A DNA stretch of 64,000 bases from Thalassotalea insulae (GTDB lineage: Bacteria; Pseudomonadota; Gammaproteobacteria; Enterobacterales; Alteromonadaceae). The position numbers were made by a program, and so were the translations under genes. The first letter of the stretch is position 1; each line of letters begins with the position of its first letter. A model generated the notes under the pieces. It ran no database searches, was not told where the DNA came from, and was given only the letters and a program-made list of their open reading frames with translations. Location: NCBI RefSeq assembly GCF_030161395.1, contig NZ_BSST01000001.1:1984001-2048000 (forward strand). Direction: 5' to 3'. Positions 1-8,719 of the stretch are shown piece after piece.

Positions 1-689
<689 letters not shown>

Positions 690-809
690 ATTTACATCTT
701 CTTTGTGCTATCAATGACAATATTGATAGCCATCACTGTTGAAACAAGGATAAAATTGCCGCTATCTTAACACCTAAACTGTCGACAACAAACCAAAGTA
801 GTTGAACTT

Positions 810-1412
810 ATGCGCAAATCGAAAAATCGCTCAGCTAAACCAGAAAAAAACCGTCAACCAACGGGTAATATTCGAATCATTGCCGGTAAACATCGCGGTA
901 GAAAGTTACCGGTATTAGCAGCTGAGGGCTTACGACCAACAACGGATAGAGTTAAGGAAACGCTGTTTAACTGGCTGATGCCTTATATCAATCAGAGTCG
1001 TTGTTTAGATTGTTTTGCCGGTGCTGGCAGTTTAGGGTTTGAAGCGCACTCTCGTAACGCCGCACATGTCACCTTTGTTGAACTCGATCGCATAGCGGCT
1101 AAACAGCTCAGTAGCAATAAAACCCTGTTAAATGCCGAAAATATCGAGATTAAGCAAACCAATATATTAAGTTTTTTATCACAGCAAGCTACAACAACAT
1201 TTAACCTAGTGTTTATCGACCCGCCTTTTAGACAAGGATTGGTAGAGCAAACCGTCGAGCTGTTACAACACGGCTGGTTAGCTAATGATGCCTTAATTTA
1301 TATTGAAATGGAAAACGAAAATGACCAGTTATCCCTGCCGAATAACTGGTCATTATTAAAAGAAAAAAACGCAGGCCAGGTGAGCTATCGCCTCTATCAA
1401 GCAAGTCACTAA
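810..1412 (+). CDS. rsmD: 16S rRNA (guanine966-N2)-methyltransferase RsmD
   Basis: RsmD methylates G966 of 16S rRNA in the assembled small subunit, using S-adenosylmethionine. The 200-residue product is the usual length. It shows the family N-terminus (IRIIAGKHRGRKLPV, then LRPTTDRVKETLFNWL), a SAM-binding loop DCFAGAGSLGFEA at about residues 67-79, and the catalytic motif DPPF at 137-140. It is divergent from ftsY across a 120-bp gap that must hold both promoters. Confidence 0.95.
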   Translation: MRKSKNRSAKPEKNRQPTGNIRIIAGKHRGRKLPVLAAEGLRPTTDRVKETLFNWLMPYINQSRCLDCFAGAGSLGFEAHSRNAAHVTFVELDRIAAKQLSSNKTLLNAENIEIKQTNILSFLSQQATTTFNLVFIDPPFRQGLVEQTVELLQHGWLANDALIYIEMENENDQLSLPNNWSLLKEKNAGQVSYRLYQASH

Positions 1413-1428
1413 AACACTACGCTATCAA

Positions 1429-2997
1429 CTAATGCTTCGGTGTCAGCTTTAAATCATGAAAGTCAAAACTAAAGTCGGTTAAATTAGAAACTGCTTTCAT
1501 GGTTGCAAAATTAATTGAGCCATCTTCATTAAGATTAAAGTTAACAAAAGCGTCAGCTTCTATCGTTCGGTCATCCCAACGGACAATAAAAGTATTGTGT
1601 TGATAATGTTCTAACTTACCGCGTAATTCAGCAGTTTTAGTAAACTGCATCACTAACTGCTCATTTTCCAACGTAATAGCAATATCACCGTACCATTTAT
1701 CATTATATGTTTGCGCATAGTCCGCTAACTTAAGTGAAGGTTTCGAGCTTTTATCAATCTGAGCTGCTGCCTCAGCCAAACGTGTTTTTTCATTAGCTAA
1801 ACGTTTATCCCGCAACGCCTGGTAATGAGCAACCCAATCCTTATTATCAATTGTCAGATAAGTTTGCAAAATATCATTCGCTATGGCGTTAAACGCATAG
1901 CCTGATTGCTGGTTTGTTAGTATCACTAGACCTAAGTTTTCTTCCGGCACTAACACCACTTTAGAGACCATACCTAAAATACCGCCAGTATGTTGCACCA
2001 ACTTAACACCGTGATAGTCTTTCATAAACCAACCAAGGCCATAAGCAGAAAAATGTGTTTTATCATTTTCCATCATTTTTTCTGACACTGGCAATAACGT
2101 CCGAGGTTGCCACATGGCTTCACTCTGTGCTTGAGAAAATAGCTGTTTTTGTTGTTTGCCATCAATGTATTGACCACGATTCAATTGAGCAATTAACCAT
2201 TTAGCCATGTCATTAACACTTGAGGCAACTGAACCAGCGGAAGAAAATTTCTCTAAAAAGTTACCACCGACGACATTTATTTTTCCATCCAGAGGTACAT
2301 GGGCACGAGCAACATTGTTATTTGTCGGGCTGATCAAAGAAAACATTGCTTTAGTATTATCCATTCCTAAAGGTTGGAAAATTTGCGCTTTGATATTGTC
2401 CTGCCATGATTTACCGGTGACACGAGCAACGATTTCACCAGCAATAATAAACATCAAATTATCGTAAGCAAATTCACTTCTAAAACTTGATACCTGAGGT
2501 AAATATTTAATGCCTTTAATAATATCAGCCATGGTATGAGTGGTTTGTGGCCAGATCATTAAATCACCGGCACCAAGTCCTAAACCACTGTTATGAGAAA
2601 GCAAATCAATAATAGTAAACTCACGGGTTACATAGGCATCAGGCATCTGAAACTCAGGAATAATATCAATCACTTTGCTGTGCCAAGATAATTTACCCTG
2701 ATCCACCAGCTGTGCAATCAAGGCAGCGGTCATGGCTTTAGTGTTTGAGGCAATGCCAAATAAGGTATCAGCATCCACTTGCTCTGGCTTGCCATGCTCT
2801 ATGACACCAAAGCCCTTGCTCATAGCGAGCTTCCCATCTTTCACGATAGCAACGGCTACGCCTGGCACCTGAAAAGCAGCCATAGCCTGTTCAATGTTTT
2901 GGTTAATTTTCTGGTTATATTGTTCATTTGCCGCCGCGCTATAAACAGCACAAAACAATAAGACAGGTAAAAATACCGAAGAAAAGAGTTTTTTCAT
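1429..2997 (-). CDS. Serine hydrolase of the class C beta-lactamase family (exported)
   Basis: This 522-residue protein has a signal peptide (MKKLFSSVFLPVLLFCAVYSAAA). Its serine beta-lactamase/transpeptidase fold carries the three expected motifs: SxxK as S84-N-T-K87, YxN as Y178-D-N180, and HTG at 336-338 in place of KTG. A C-terminal domain of about 100 residues (from about 415) resembles the DUF3471 extension common in these proteins. Such proteins are usually periplasmic peptidases or esterases rather than true beta-lactamases, so resistance should not be assumed. The substrate is unknown. It appears to be a single-gene unit with a 109-bp upstream gap. Confidence 0.88.
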   Translation of the reverse strand: MKKLFSSVFLPVLLFCAVYSAAANEQYNQKINQNIEQAMAAFQVPGVAVAIVKDGKLAMSKGFGVIEHGKPEQVDADTLFGIASNTKAMTAALIAQLVDQGKLSWHSKVIDIIPEFQMPDAYVTREFTIIDLLSHNSGLGLGAGDLMIWPQTTHTMADIIKGIKYLPQVSSFRSEFAYDNLMFIIAGEIVARVTGKSWQDNIKAQIFQPLGMDNTKAMFSLISPTNNNVARAHVPLDGKINVVGGNFLEKFSSAGSVASSVNDMAKWLIAQLNRGQYIDGKQQKQLFSQAQSEAMWQPRTLLPVSEKMMENDKTHFSAYGLGWFMKDYHGVKLVQHTGGILGMVSKVVLVPEENLGLVILTNQQSGYAFNAIANDILQTYLTIDNKDWVAHYQALRDKRLANEKTRLAEAAAQIDKSSKPSLKLADYAQTYNDKWYGDIAITLENEQLVMQFTKTAELRGKLEHYQHNTFIVRWDDRTIEADAFVNFNLNEDGSINFATMKAVSNLTDFSFDFHDLKLTPKH

Positions 2998-3106
2998 TAC
3001 TATTCCACTTAGTTTTTATTTTACGTTAACGAATTTGAGCTGTGATGCCCAGAGCTAAAATAAAAAATAAGATAAAATGTACATTTTATACGACAATAAT
3101 CAGAGG

Positions 3107-3712
3107 CTAACTGGTTTCAATGCCCAGATTAGACAAACCTTGTTCAAGTACCATTTGTTTGATCGTTTGAATGGTCGTTTTGTTTTCCGGCGCCGCTTTT
3201 AAGAAATCAAATAATTCATTTTGAGTCGCGACCTCCCACTGAATTAACGGATGTTGTTGAATTTTATCTGCCAGCTCTTGCTCAGAAGTTTGATGTTCCT
3301 GCTCTTGTAACAGGCAAAGCTCAACATAAAAATTAACACTGTTTTCAGAAAGCCTGGATACATTACCAAAATCCTGACCTTCACTATCTTGCATTGCTTG
3401 CAATAGCGACATCACCGCCATCGACGTATCAAGCGCCGGATAAACACCAAAAAAATCAAAAGCCTGTGGATCTGGCACCTGTTCTTCTAATTTTAATAAT
3501 TGAGCATCATAGTTGATGTTAACTTTTTGACTTTTATCCAGCCGTTGCCAAATTAAATCCACCTGATTGCGCAGTAACTGAAAATTACCGAAGCCAGCAT
3601 TTTCAGCAAAAATTTTGTAGTTAGGTAACATACGTTCAATTAAGGCAACACTAAAGGCAATGGCCTGCCATTGAGATAACTTGGCAAAGGGGAGGTGAAT
3701 GGTCACAAGCAA
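3107..3712 (-). CDS. DUF416 (YjaG-like) protein
   Basis: The 201-residue product matches the DUF416 family, of which E. coli YjaG is a member. Recognisable family stretches are LSQWQAIAFSVALIERMLPNY, FGNFQLLRNQVDLIW, the acidic EEQVPDPQAFDFFGVYPALD, and a C-terminal SNLGIE. It has no signal peptide or membrane segment, so it is cytoplasmic. I know of no molecular function established for the family. It follows the coiled-coil gene by 38 bp on the same strand, so the two may be co-transcribed. Confidence 0.85.
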   Translation of the reverse strand: MLVTIHLPFAKLSQWQAIAFSVALIERMLPNYKIFAENAGFGNFQLLRNQVDLIWQRLDKSQKVNINYDAQLLKLEEQVPDPQAFDFFGVYPALDTSMAVMSLLQAMQDSEGQDFGNVSRLSENSVNFYVELCLLQEQEHQTSEQELADKIQQHPLIQWEVATQNELFDFLKAAPENKTTIQTIKQMVLEQGLSNLGIETS

Positions 3713-3750
3713 TTCCTATCAATAAAACTGCCGCTATCTTACCAAAAAGT

Positions 3751-5139
3751 TTATTGGTTTTTCGCTAATTCTTTTTGTGCATATTCGAATCGTAAGCGAT
3801 ACTCTGTAACTTTACTTTCTAATTCAGATACTTGCTGTTCAAGCTTTTGTGATAATTCAACGTTTTCATCACGTAGATATTTAATGGTTTCTCGCGCCTT
3901 ATTATATTCAGCTTCCTGTTTATCGCGTTTTTCAATTTGCGCATTAAACCTTTGTTTATTTTGTTCTAGTTCACTATGCGCTTGCTCAACATCTTTTACT
4001 AACTGTGCTGAAGATTGCTGGTATTGCGCTACATCTTGTTGCGCCTGTTCAAACGACGCCGCTAAATTATCATAACTTTGCTGTAGCTGCAGCAGCGCCT
4101 GAGCATTTTTTCTTTGTAATTCGTCGCTTGCCTGAAGTCGATCATTCAATTGATCTAGCGCCGCTTGATGGCCTGCTTGTTGTTGGGTTAATTGTTCTCT
4201 TGATTGAGCTAATTCTTTCGATAGCCGCTGGTTATCATCCGTAAGTGATACCAACTGTTTTTCAGTTTCTAGCATGGTTTGCTGAGTATCACTATATTCT
4301 TGTTGAGCATGAGCTAACTGTTGTTTTAATGAGTGAATCTCAGTATTTTGCTGCTTAACTTCTTCGGTAAGTTGGTCTTTACTTACTTCTAATAACTTTT
4401 TCTCTTTGAACAGTTGTTCTAATTGTTGTGCTCTTTGTTGTAATTGTTCAGTAAGTTCAGTGATGCTTGTTTGCTGCTCAGTCACTTGCGAGACAAGGGT
4501 CGAGCTTTGAGTCTGCTCAGCTTTGGCTAACTCTAACTCTGCCCCTAAATTATTAAGCTGGTTGTTAAGCCCTGAAATTTGCTGATTTTGTACATCGAGC
4601 GTCGCGGCTTTTGCCTGATCACTTTTTAACAGGTTTTGTTCGATACTTTTTAATGCCTCAACTTGTTCTGCTAAGGCCGCATTTGCTTGCTGAGATTCGG
4701 TTAGCTCTTGCTGCTGCCTTTGTTGCTGGCTAACTAATTCCTGATACTTATCTGCTAACGACGAATACTCCGCTAGCTTCTTTTTCAATGCGGCTTCTGT
4801 ATCAGTTAATTTTGCTTCATTTAGCGCTTGATGGTCATTAATTTTATTTTGGAGCTCGGCAACTTGTTTTTTCAGCACTTTTTGCTGATGCAGATATTGC
4901 TTTTCATTTTGTTTAATGGTTTGTTCATTAGTTTGATAGTTTTGCTCTAGCGCCGCTTTTTCTTTAACGAGTGCTTGATAATAAGGATGTTGTCCAACTT
5001 CCTCATCCGTAAACGGTTTCTCACTGGCGTGATTATTCATCAGTTCAGCGACTTTCTCTTCGATCTGGACTTGGATCTCACCCGCCAGAGTCTGAATTTT
5101 TTCATTTAACTCCTTAGGTGTTCTGTTCTTTTCAGCCAT
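3751..5139 (-). CDS. Long coiled-coil protein of unknown function
   Basis: The 462-residue protein is almost entirely predicted coiled coil: from about residue 60 to the end it is a Gln/Glu/Leu/Ala/Lys-rich heptad-like sequence with very few Gly or Pro. The N-terminal 60 residues (MAEKNRTPKELNEKIQTLAGE, then FTDEEVGQHPYYQALVKEKAAL) look like a small globular or helical head. There is no signal peptide or membrane segment. I do not recognise the family. A cytoskeletal, nucleoid or scaffold role is possible but unsupported. The coding sequence is Gln-rich, and its antisense strand carries Cys/Ser-rich open frames that are shadows. Confidence 0.8.
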   Translation of the reverse strand: MAEKNRTPKELNEKIQTLAGEIQVQIEEKVAELMNNHASEKPFTDEEVGQHPYYQALVKEKAALEQNYQTNEQTIKQNEKQYLHQQKVLKKQVAELQNKINDHQALNEAKLTDTEAALKKKLAEYSSLADKYQELVSQQQRQQQELTESQQANAALAEQVEALKSIEQNLLKSDQAKAATLDVQNQQISGLNNQLNNLGAELELAKAEQTQSSTLVSQVTEQQTSITELTEQLQQRAQQLEQLFKEKKLLEVSKDQLTEEVKQQNTEIHSLKQQLAHAQQEYSDTQQTMLETEKQLVSLTDDNQRLSKELAQSREQLTQQQAGHQAALDQLNDRLQASDELQRKNAQALLQLQQSYDNLAASFEQAQQDVAQYQQSSAQLVKDVEQAHSELEQNKQRFNAQIEKRDKQEAEYNKARETIKYLRDENVELSQKLEQQVSELESKVTEYRLRFEYAQKELAKNQ

Positions 5140-5197
5140 TTAAACCTCAGAAAAACGCAAGCACTATGGATTAAAACTAGCATAGCTTTTGCTAATA

Positions 5198-5224
5198 AAA
5201 AAGGGAGCTTAACAGCTCCCTTTA
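5198..5224 (-). terminator. Rho-independent terminator of the SapC-family gene
   Basis: A 10-bp stem (AAAGGGAGCT paired with AGCTCCCTTT) with a 4-nt loop is followed on the minus strand by a run of T. It lies 33 bp past the stop of the 5257-6018 gene and just upstream of the coiled-coil gene, separating the two. Confidence 0.85.
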
Positions 5225-5256
5225 TATAATTTTGAGGTTAAGACCCTAGATCTTAA

Positions 5257-6018
5257 TTATTTTTCCTCTTTAGCACCAACTATGCTGTAATTAATACCGC
5301 TAACTTTTACCGGATTATCACTCGCATTACGTAGCTGTGCTAAGCGATTAACCTGACCTGAAGAAGCAAGCATCGCATGAATTGGCATAAATGCGCCTTG
5401 CTTATACAATTCTAAGATTTTTTCATCTGTTAAGTTTTGTAGTTTTTCTTCGTTGATGCCGAATAAACCAACTAATTTCTTTCGTTCGCCGTTATTAAAC
5501 GCAACTTGTAATTCTAACTCTTGCAATAATTCATTTTCGGCTAATATTTTAACAAAGTTTTCATTAGCGACTTCGTTTTCATATAAACGACCTAACTGAT
5601 CTTGAATACTTTTGAAAAATTCAGTGTCATTACCTTCTTCATCAAACAAGGCATTATCTTTATCTTCACCAACGAATGGGCTATCGATATCGATACAAGC
5701 AGTTAATGTTTTTTCTTTTTCAGGATCTAAACCAAGAGAAAATGGCGCCACCGATAAAGCTTGAGGAATATAAATCGCCTGCCACTTATTTTCTTCATGA
5801 TATAGGTTTTCACCAGCTTCAAGACCTAACATAGCGACAGTACGATAACGCTCTGACTCAGGGTCTTTAACAATAACAATTGGGTAGCTGGTAGAAGCCT
5901 GACCAAATTCACGGACATTTACAGGTACTATGTGTTGATTAGCAACATGTGATAAGTCACGTTGGTTGGCAACTTTAAGGTTTTGATGTTGCTCTTTTTT
6001 AACTGCTACAATATTCAT
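5257..6018 (-). CDS. SapC family protein
   Basis: The 253-residue product resembles the SapC family (PF07277). It has an N-terminal block HIVPVNVREFGQASTSYPIV followed by VKDPESERYRTVAMLGLEAGENLY and WQAIYIPQALSVAPFSLG. The C-terminus (FMPIHAMLASSGQVNRLAQL) is also typical. There is no signal peptide. The family is named after a Campylobacter S-layer secretion gene. In marine Gammaproteobacteria it is often found near tryptophan-halogenase-like and TonB-receptor genes, but here it stands alone, monocistronic with its own terminator. The function in this organism is unknown. Confidence 0.75.
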   Translation of the reverse strand: MNIVAVKKEQHQNLKVANQRDLSHVANQHIVPVNVREFGQASTSYPIVIVKDPESERYRTVAMLGLEAGENLYHEENKWQAIYIPQALSVAPFSLGLDPEKEKTLTACIDIDSPFVGEDKDNALFDEEGNDTEFFKSIQDQLGRLYENEVANENFVKILAENELLQELELQVAFNNGERKKLVGLFGINEEKLQNLTDEKILELYKQGAFMPIHAMLASSGQVNRLAQLRNASDNPVKVSGINYSIVGAKEEK

Positions 6019-6252
6019 ATATATTCACTCTAACTTTTTTTGAAATTTTTTACTGTATTTGTAATCTAATTTGTTATAACAGAATACGCGTTGCAGTTAG
6101 TTATGGAGACAAAGTTGATCGCTTTCAATGGCAAAAATATAAAAATCTCAACAAAATTTAACATTACATCAACAATTGCAGATAAAATAGCATAATAGTT
6201 AACGGGTAACTTGGTGATATAGATGAATTTTAATAATGAAAAATCAAATTAC

Positions 6253-6597
6253 ATGACCAAGTTTTTCTGGCAAAAAGCCTCGCTATTTATGCTCGCTATT
6301 TTATTTAGTTTCCCGTTTTCAGCGACCAGCAAACCGAAAACGGAAGTACTCTATCGCTACACTCCCGAAGGTTATGCCCAAATACAAGTTCAAAATAAAA
6401 CCACTAAAGAGTTAGCCTGCTGGATAGCGATTGACGGTTTTAAAAAGAAATTTCGCTTGCCACCTTTAACCACATCTCAATGGTTTACCGCCAGCGATAA
6501 GCGTTATGACTACACCAGTTTCAGTAGTTGGTGCGACTATATCGAGCTTTATCCGCAATATAAAAACTATTCAGTTGGCGGTTCGGTAATACGTTAA
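6253..6597 (+). CDS. Small exported protein of unknown function
   Basis: The protein is 114 residues from the ATG at 6253, which places a clear signal peptide at the N-terminus (MTKFFWQKASLFMLAILFSF, cleaved near ATS-KP). An in-frame ATG at 6223 would add ten polar residues before it. The mature part is basic and aromatic-rich, with two Cys (LACWIAI and SWCDYIEL) that could form a disulphide. A beta-rich fold is likely from the alternating pattern. I do not recognise the family. It lies 200 bp upstream of the next cluster, and whether it is co-transcribed is unclear. Confidence 0.6.
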   Translation: MTKFFWQKASLFMLAILFSFPFSATSKPKTEVLYRYTPEGYAQIQVQNKTTKELACWIAIDGFKKKFRLPPLTTSQWFTASDKRYDYTSFSSWCDYIELYPQYKNYSVGGSVIR

Positions 6598-6797
6598 TGT
6601 CGAATAAAGCGAAAGGCGTAACCTAATCCAAAACCACCGCGTAACAGACAAATAGTGCCTAAAATATTGTAAATAGTCACTCAAAAAAGGCACAACGATA
6701 TACTGTTTTGCCTTTTATCTTTCCCCTCCTTTTCAATTTGATTAGTACTCGAATCAATGCTAGGGTAAATGCATCACTAATTATCCTAACTAATGAT

Positions 6798-7175
6798 TTG
6801 AAGTCTACTTTTTTACTGTTACTCGCACTTTGCTTTAACAGCAACGCGAGTCAAATTATTAACGAAGGCTATATTTCGTTAGTCATCCCTCATCTTGACT
6901 GCGAAAAAAGATGCCTCAAAGTTAGTGTCACTAAAGAAAGAAAACCATATATAGAACAAAAAATTAGCCATCAAGATGCTTTTACACTGTCAGGGTTGTC
7001 TGATGGTAACTATCAAGTCACTTATTATCCAAGTAAAGGCAGTCAAACAGCAATAACCAATGAATTCACGGTACAACATCACGCCTTAACTAAAGCACTA
7101 ACTGTGTTCATTATTGGTGCAATATTATTTTGTGCACTAATTCTTAGACTTCTAAAGATAAAACAAGAAGAATAA
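6798..7175 (+). CDS. Signal-peptide protein with C-terminal membrane anchor, unknown family
   Basis: No ATG is available in this open frame. The TTG at 6798 is favoured because it directly precedes a good signal peptide (KSTFLLLLALCFNSNASQ), giving 125 residues; a TTG at 6708 is the alternative. The mature domain has a Cys pair (DCEKRC), beta-strand-like segments and a GLSDGNYQVTYYP stretch reminiscent of small immunoglobulin- or Cna-B-like domains. A single membrane helix (ALTVFIIGAILFCALILRLL) with a basic tail ends it. The stop is 4 bp before the symporter start, so the two are almost certainly one operon. The ribosome-binding site is weak. Confidence 0.6.
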   Translation: MKSTFLLLLALCFNSNASQIINEGYISLVIPHLDCEKRCLKVSVTKERKPYIEQKISHQDAFTLSGLSDGNYQVTYYPSKGSQTAITNEFTVQHHALTKALTVFIIGAILFCALILRLLKIKQEE

Positions 7176-7179
7176 TCAC

Positions 7180-8607
7180 ATGATTTCAAACCTTATCAGC
7201 ATGCAAGACACCGTCATCATTCTGGTAACATTTTCTGTTATCTGGGTACTTTGGGGTTGGTATCTAGGTAAAAAGTCGAAAACTCAGGATGATTTTGCCT
7301 TAGCTGGCAGAAATGTTGGCTTTGCTCTCGCTACAGCAACGGCGATGGCGACCTGGGTGACGAGCAATACCACATTAGTCGCACCTCAATTAACTTATCA
7401 GTTTGGTATCTGGGGCATGTTGGGCTACTGCATGGCTGCTCTGGGTTTACTGCTATTTGCGCCTTTGGCAAAAAGAATTAAATCTTTATTACCGAGCGGT
7501 GTCACCAGTGGTGATTTCTTTTACTTGCGCTATGGCAAAGGAGCTTGGTGTGCTTTTCTCATCATTTCCCTTTGCTATGCCTTGGGCTGGCTAGTCAGCT
7601 TGGGTATGGCCGGCGGTATTTTACTGTCAAGTTTAAGCCCTATAAGTTATCACACTGGCATGACAGTGATCATCGTAGTGTGTGTTCTTTATACCTTACT
7701 TGGCGGATTGCGGGCGGTAATCGCGACTGACTTTGCGCAAACCCTGATCATCATAGCCGGTGTTGCCTATATTGCCTATGCTTGCCTAGACCAAGTTGGT
7801 TTTTCTAATACTTATCAAAATGTTAAACAAAGCCAACCAGAATTACTCAACCTAGTATTTCCAGCAGCAATAATGTTTTTCTTTAATAATATCTTTTTTG
7901 GCATCGGTGAAATTTTTCATTCTAACGTTTGGTGGTCGAGAGCACTTGCTTTTAAACAAGGTGTCGGAGAAAAGTCATTTAAATTTTCAGCCCTGTTGTG
8001 GTTCCCTATTCCCATCGTCACCGGGTTTATTGCTTTTTCTGCTAATTCCCTTGGCATTTTTCCTGAATCTCCCGATATGGTGGGCCCATTAGTTGCTGCT
8101 AAAGTATTAGGGGCGTCCGGCGCCATTTTGGTCTTTATTATTATTTTCTCAGCACTAGCTTCCAGCATGGATTCACTTCTAGCAGCCACTTCAGACTTAC
8201 TTTCAAACGACATCTACAAAAAGCTGTTAATGAAAAATGCTTCTAACCAACAATTACTTACCGTCAATAAATTAATGATCATCTTATTAGGTGTCACCAC
8301 TTGGTTAGCCTGTTTACCCAAAATGGCAACCTTAGGAGCATTACTCAATTTCACCGGCGCCTTTGTTGCCTCAACCATTTGGCCAATCATTTATGGCCTC
8401 TACGGAGCTAAGTTATCAGGTAGAGGAGCTATGCTTGCCATGGTTGCTGGTACGGTAACCGGTTTAGTGTTTTATTTTCAGGTCGGGTTTTATACCGCCG
8501 CTATCAGTTCATGCTTTGTTTCTTTTGTAATATGTCAGTATTTCATCCGATTCAAAGCAATAGATTTTCACTGGCAAGAAGAACAGGAATGTGATCATGT
8601 ATATTAG
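7180..8607 (+). CDS. Sodium:solute symporter (SSS) family transporter
   Basis: The 475-residue polytopic protein has 12-13 hydrophobic segments. It shows SSS signatures: DDFALAGRNVGFALATATAMATWV near the N-terminus, LYTLLGGLRAVIATDFAQ in the middle, and SALASSMDSLLAATSDLLSND around residues 325-345. The family uses the sodium gradient to import small polar solutes such as sugars, amino acids, urea or pantothenate. The substrate cannot be read from sequence. It sits between a membrane-anchored exported protein (4 bp upstream) and a 40-residue membrane peptide whose start lies inside its last codons. It is followed by a carbamoyltransferase-like and an amidotransferase gene, so the substrate may feed or drain that pathway. 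Confidence 0.88.
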   Translation: MISNLISMQDTVIILVTFSVIWVLWGWYLGKKSKTQDDFALAGRNVGFALATATAMATWVTSNTTLVAPQLTYQFGIWGMLGYCMAALGLLLFAPLAKRIKSLLPSGVTSGDFFYLRYGKGAWCAFLIISLCYALGWLVSLGMAGGILLSSLSPISYHTGMTVIIVVCVLYTLLGGLRAVIATDFAQTLIIIAGVAYIAYACLDQVGFSNTYQNVKQSQPELLNLVFPAAIMFFFNNIFFGIGEIFHSNVWWSRALAFKQGVGEKSFKFSALLWFPIPIVTGFIAFSANSLGIFPESPDMVGPLVAAKVLGASGAILVFIIIFSALASSMDSLLAATSDLLSNDIYKKLLMKNASNQQLLTVNKLMIILLGVTTWLACLPKMATLGALLNFTGAFVASTIWPIIYGLYGAKLSGRGAMLAMVAGTVTGLVFYFQVGFYTAAISSCFVSFVICQYFIRFKAIDFHWQEEQECDHVY

Positions 8608-8719
8608 TGAAGATGCACTTATGGTTGTGATATACACAGCACTCATAGTATGCACCTGCAGTCCCTTTTTTTTGTTGTACTTTTTATTCAAAGACGTTGT
8701 AAATAAATCATTATGGTAG
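8597..8719 (+). CDS. 40-residue single-span membrane peptide overlapping both neighbours
   Basis: The frame encodes MYISEDALMVVIYTALIVCT, then CSPFFLLYFLFKDVVNKSLW. This is an acidic N-terminus, one long hydrophobic segment (about residues 8-31) and a basic-leaning tail, so N-out/C-in is possible. The start overlaps the last 11 bases of the symporter gene and the stop lies 4 bases inside the carbamoyltransferase gene. An AGGAA Shine-Dalgarno at 8585-8589 sits 7 bases before the ATG, good support for translation. It is too short for routine gene calling. A role as an accessory subunit of the symporter, by analogy with small membrane partners of other transporters, is inference. Confidence 0.65.
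   Translation: MYISEDALMVVIYTALIVCTCSPFFLLYFLFKDVVNKSLW

Noticed and set aside
1429..2997. True AmpC antibiotic-resistance beta-lactamase
   Set aside because: The HTG motif replaces KTG and a DUF3471-like extension is present, which points to a peptidase or esterase.
3695..4244. Cys/Ser-rich plus-strand ORFs
   Set aside because: These are shadows of the Gln/Glu-rich coiled-coil gene on the minus strand.
8509..8691. Minus-strand ORF over the symporter-carbamoyltransferase junction
   Set aside because: It lies opposite the end of the symporter gene and the well-supported 40-codon plus-strand frame, and has no ribosome-binding site.
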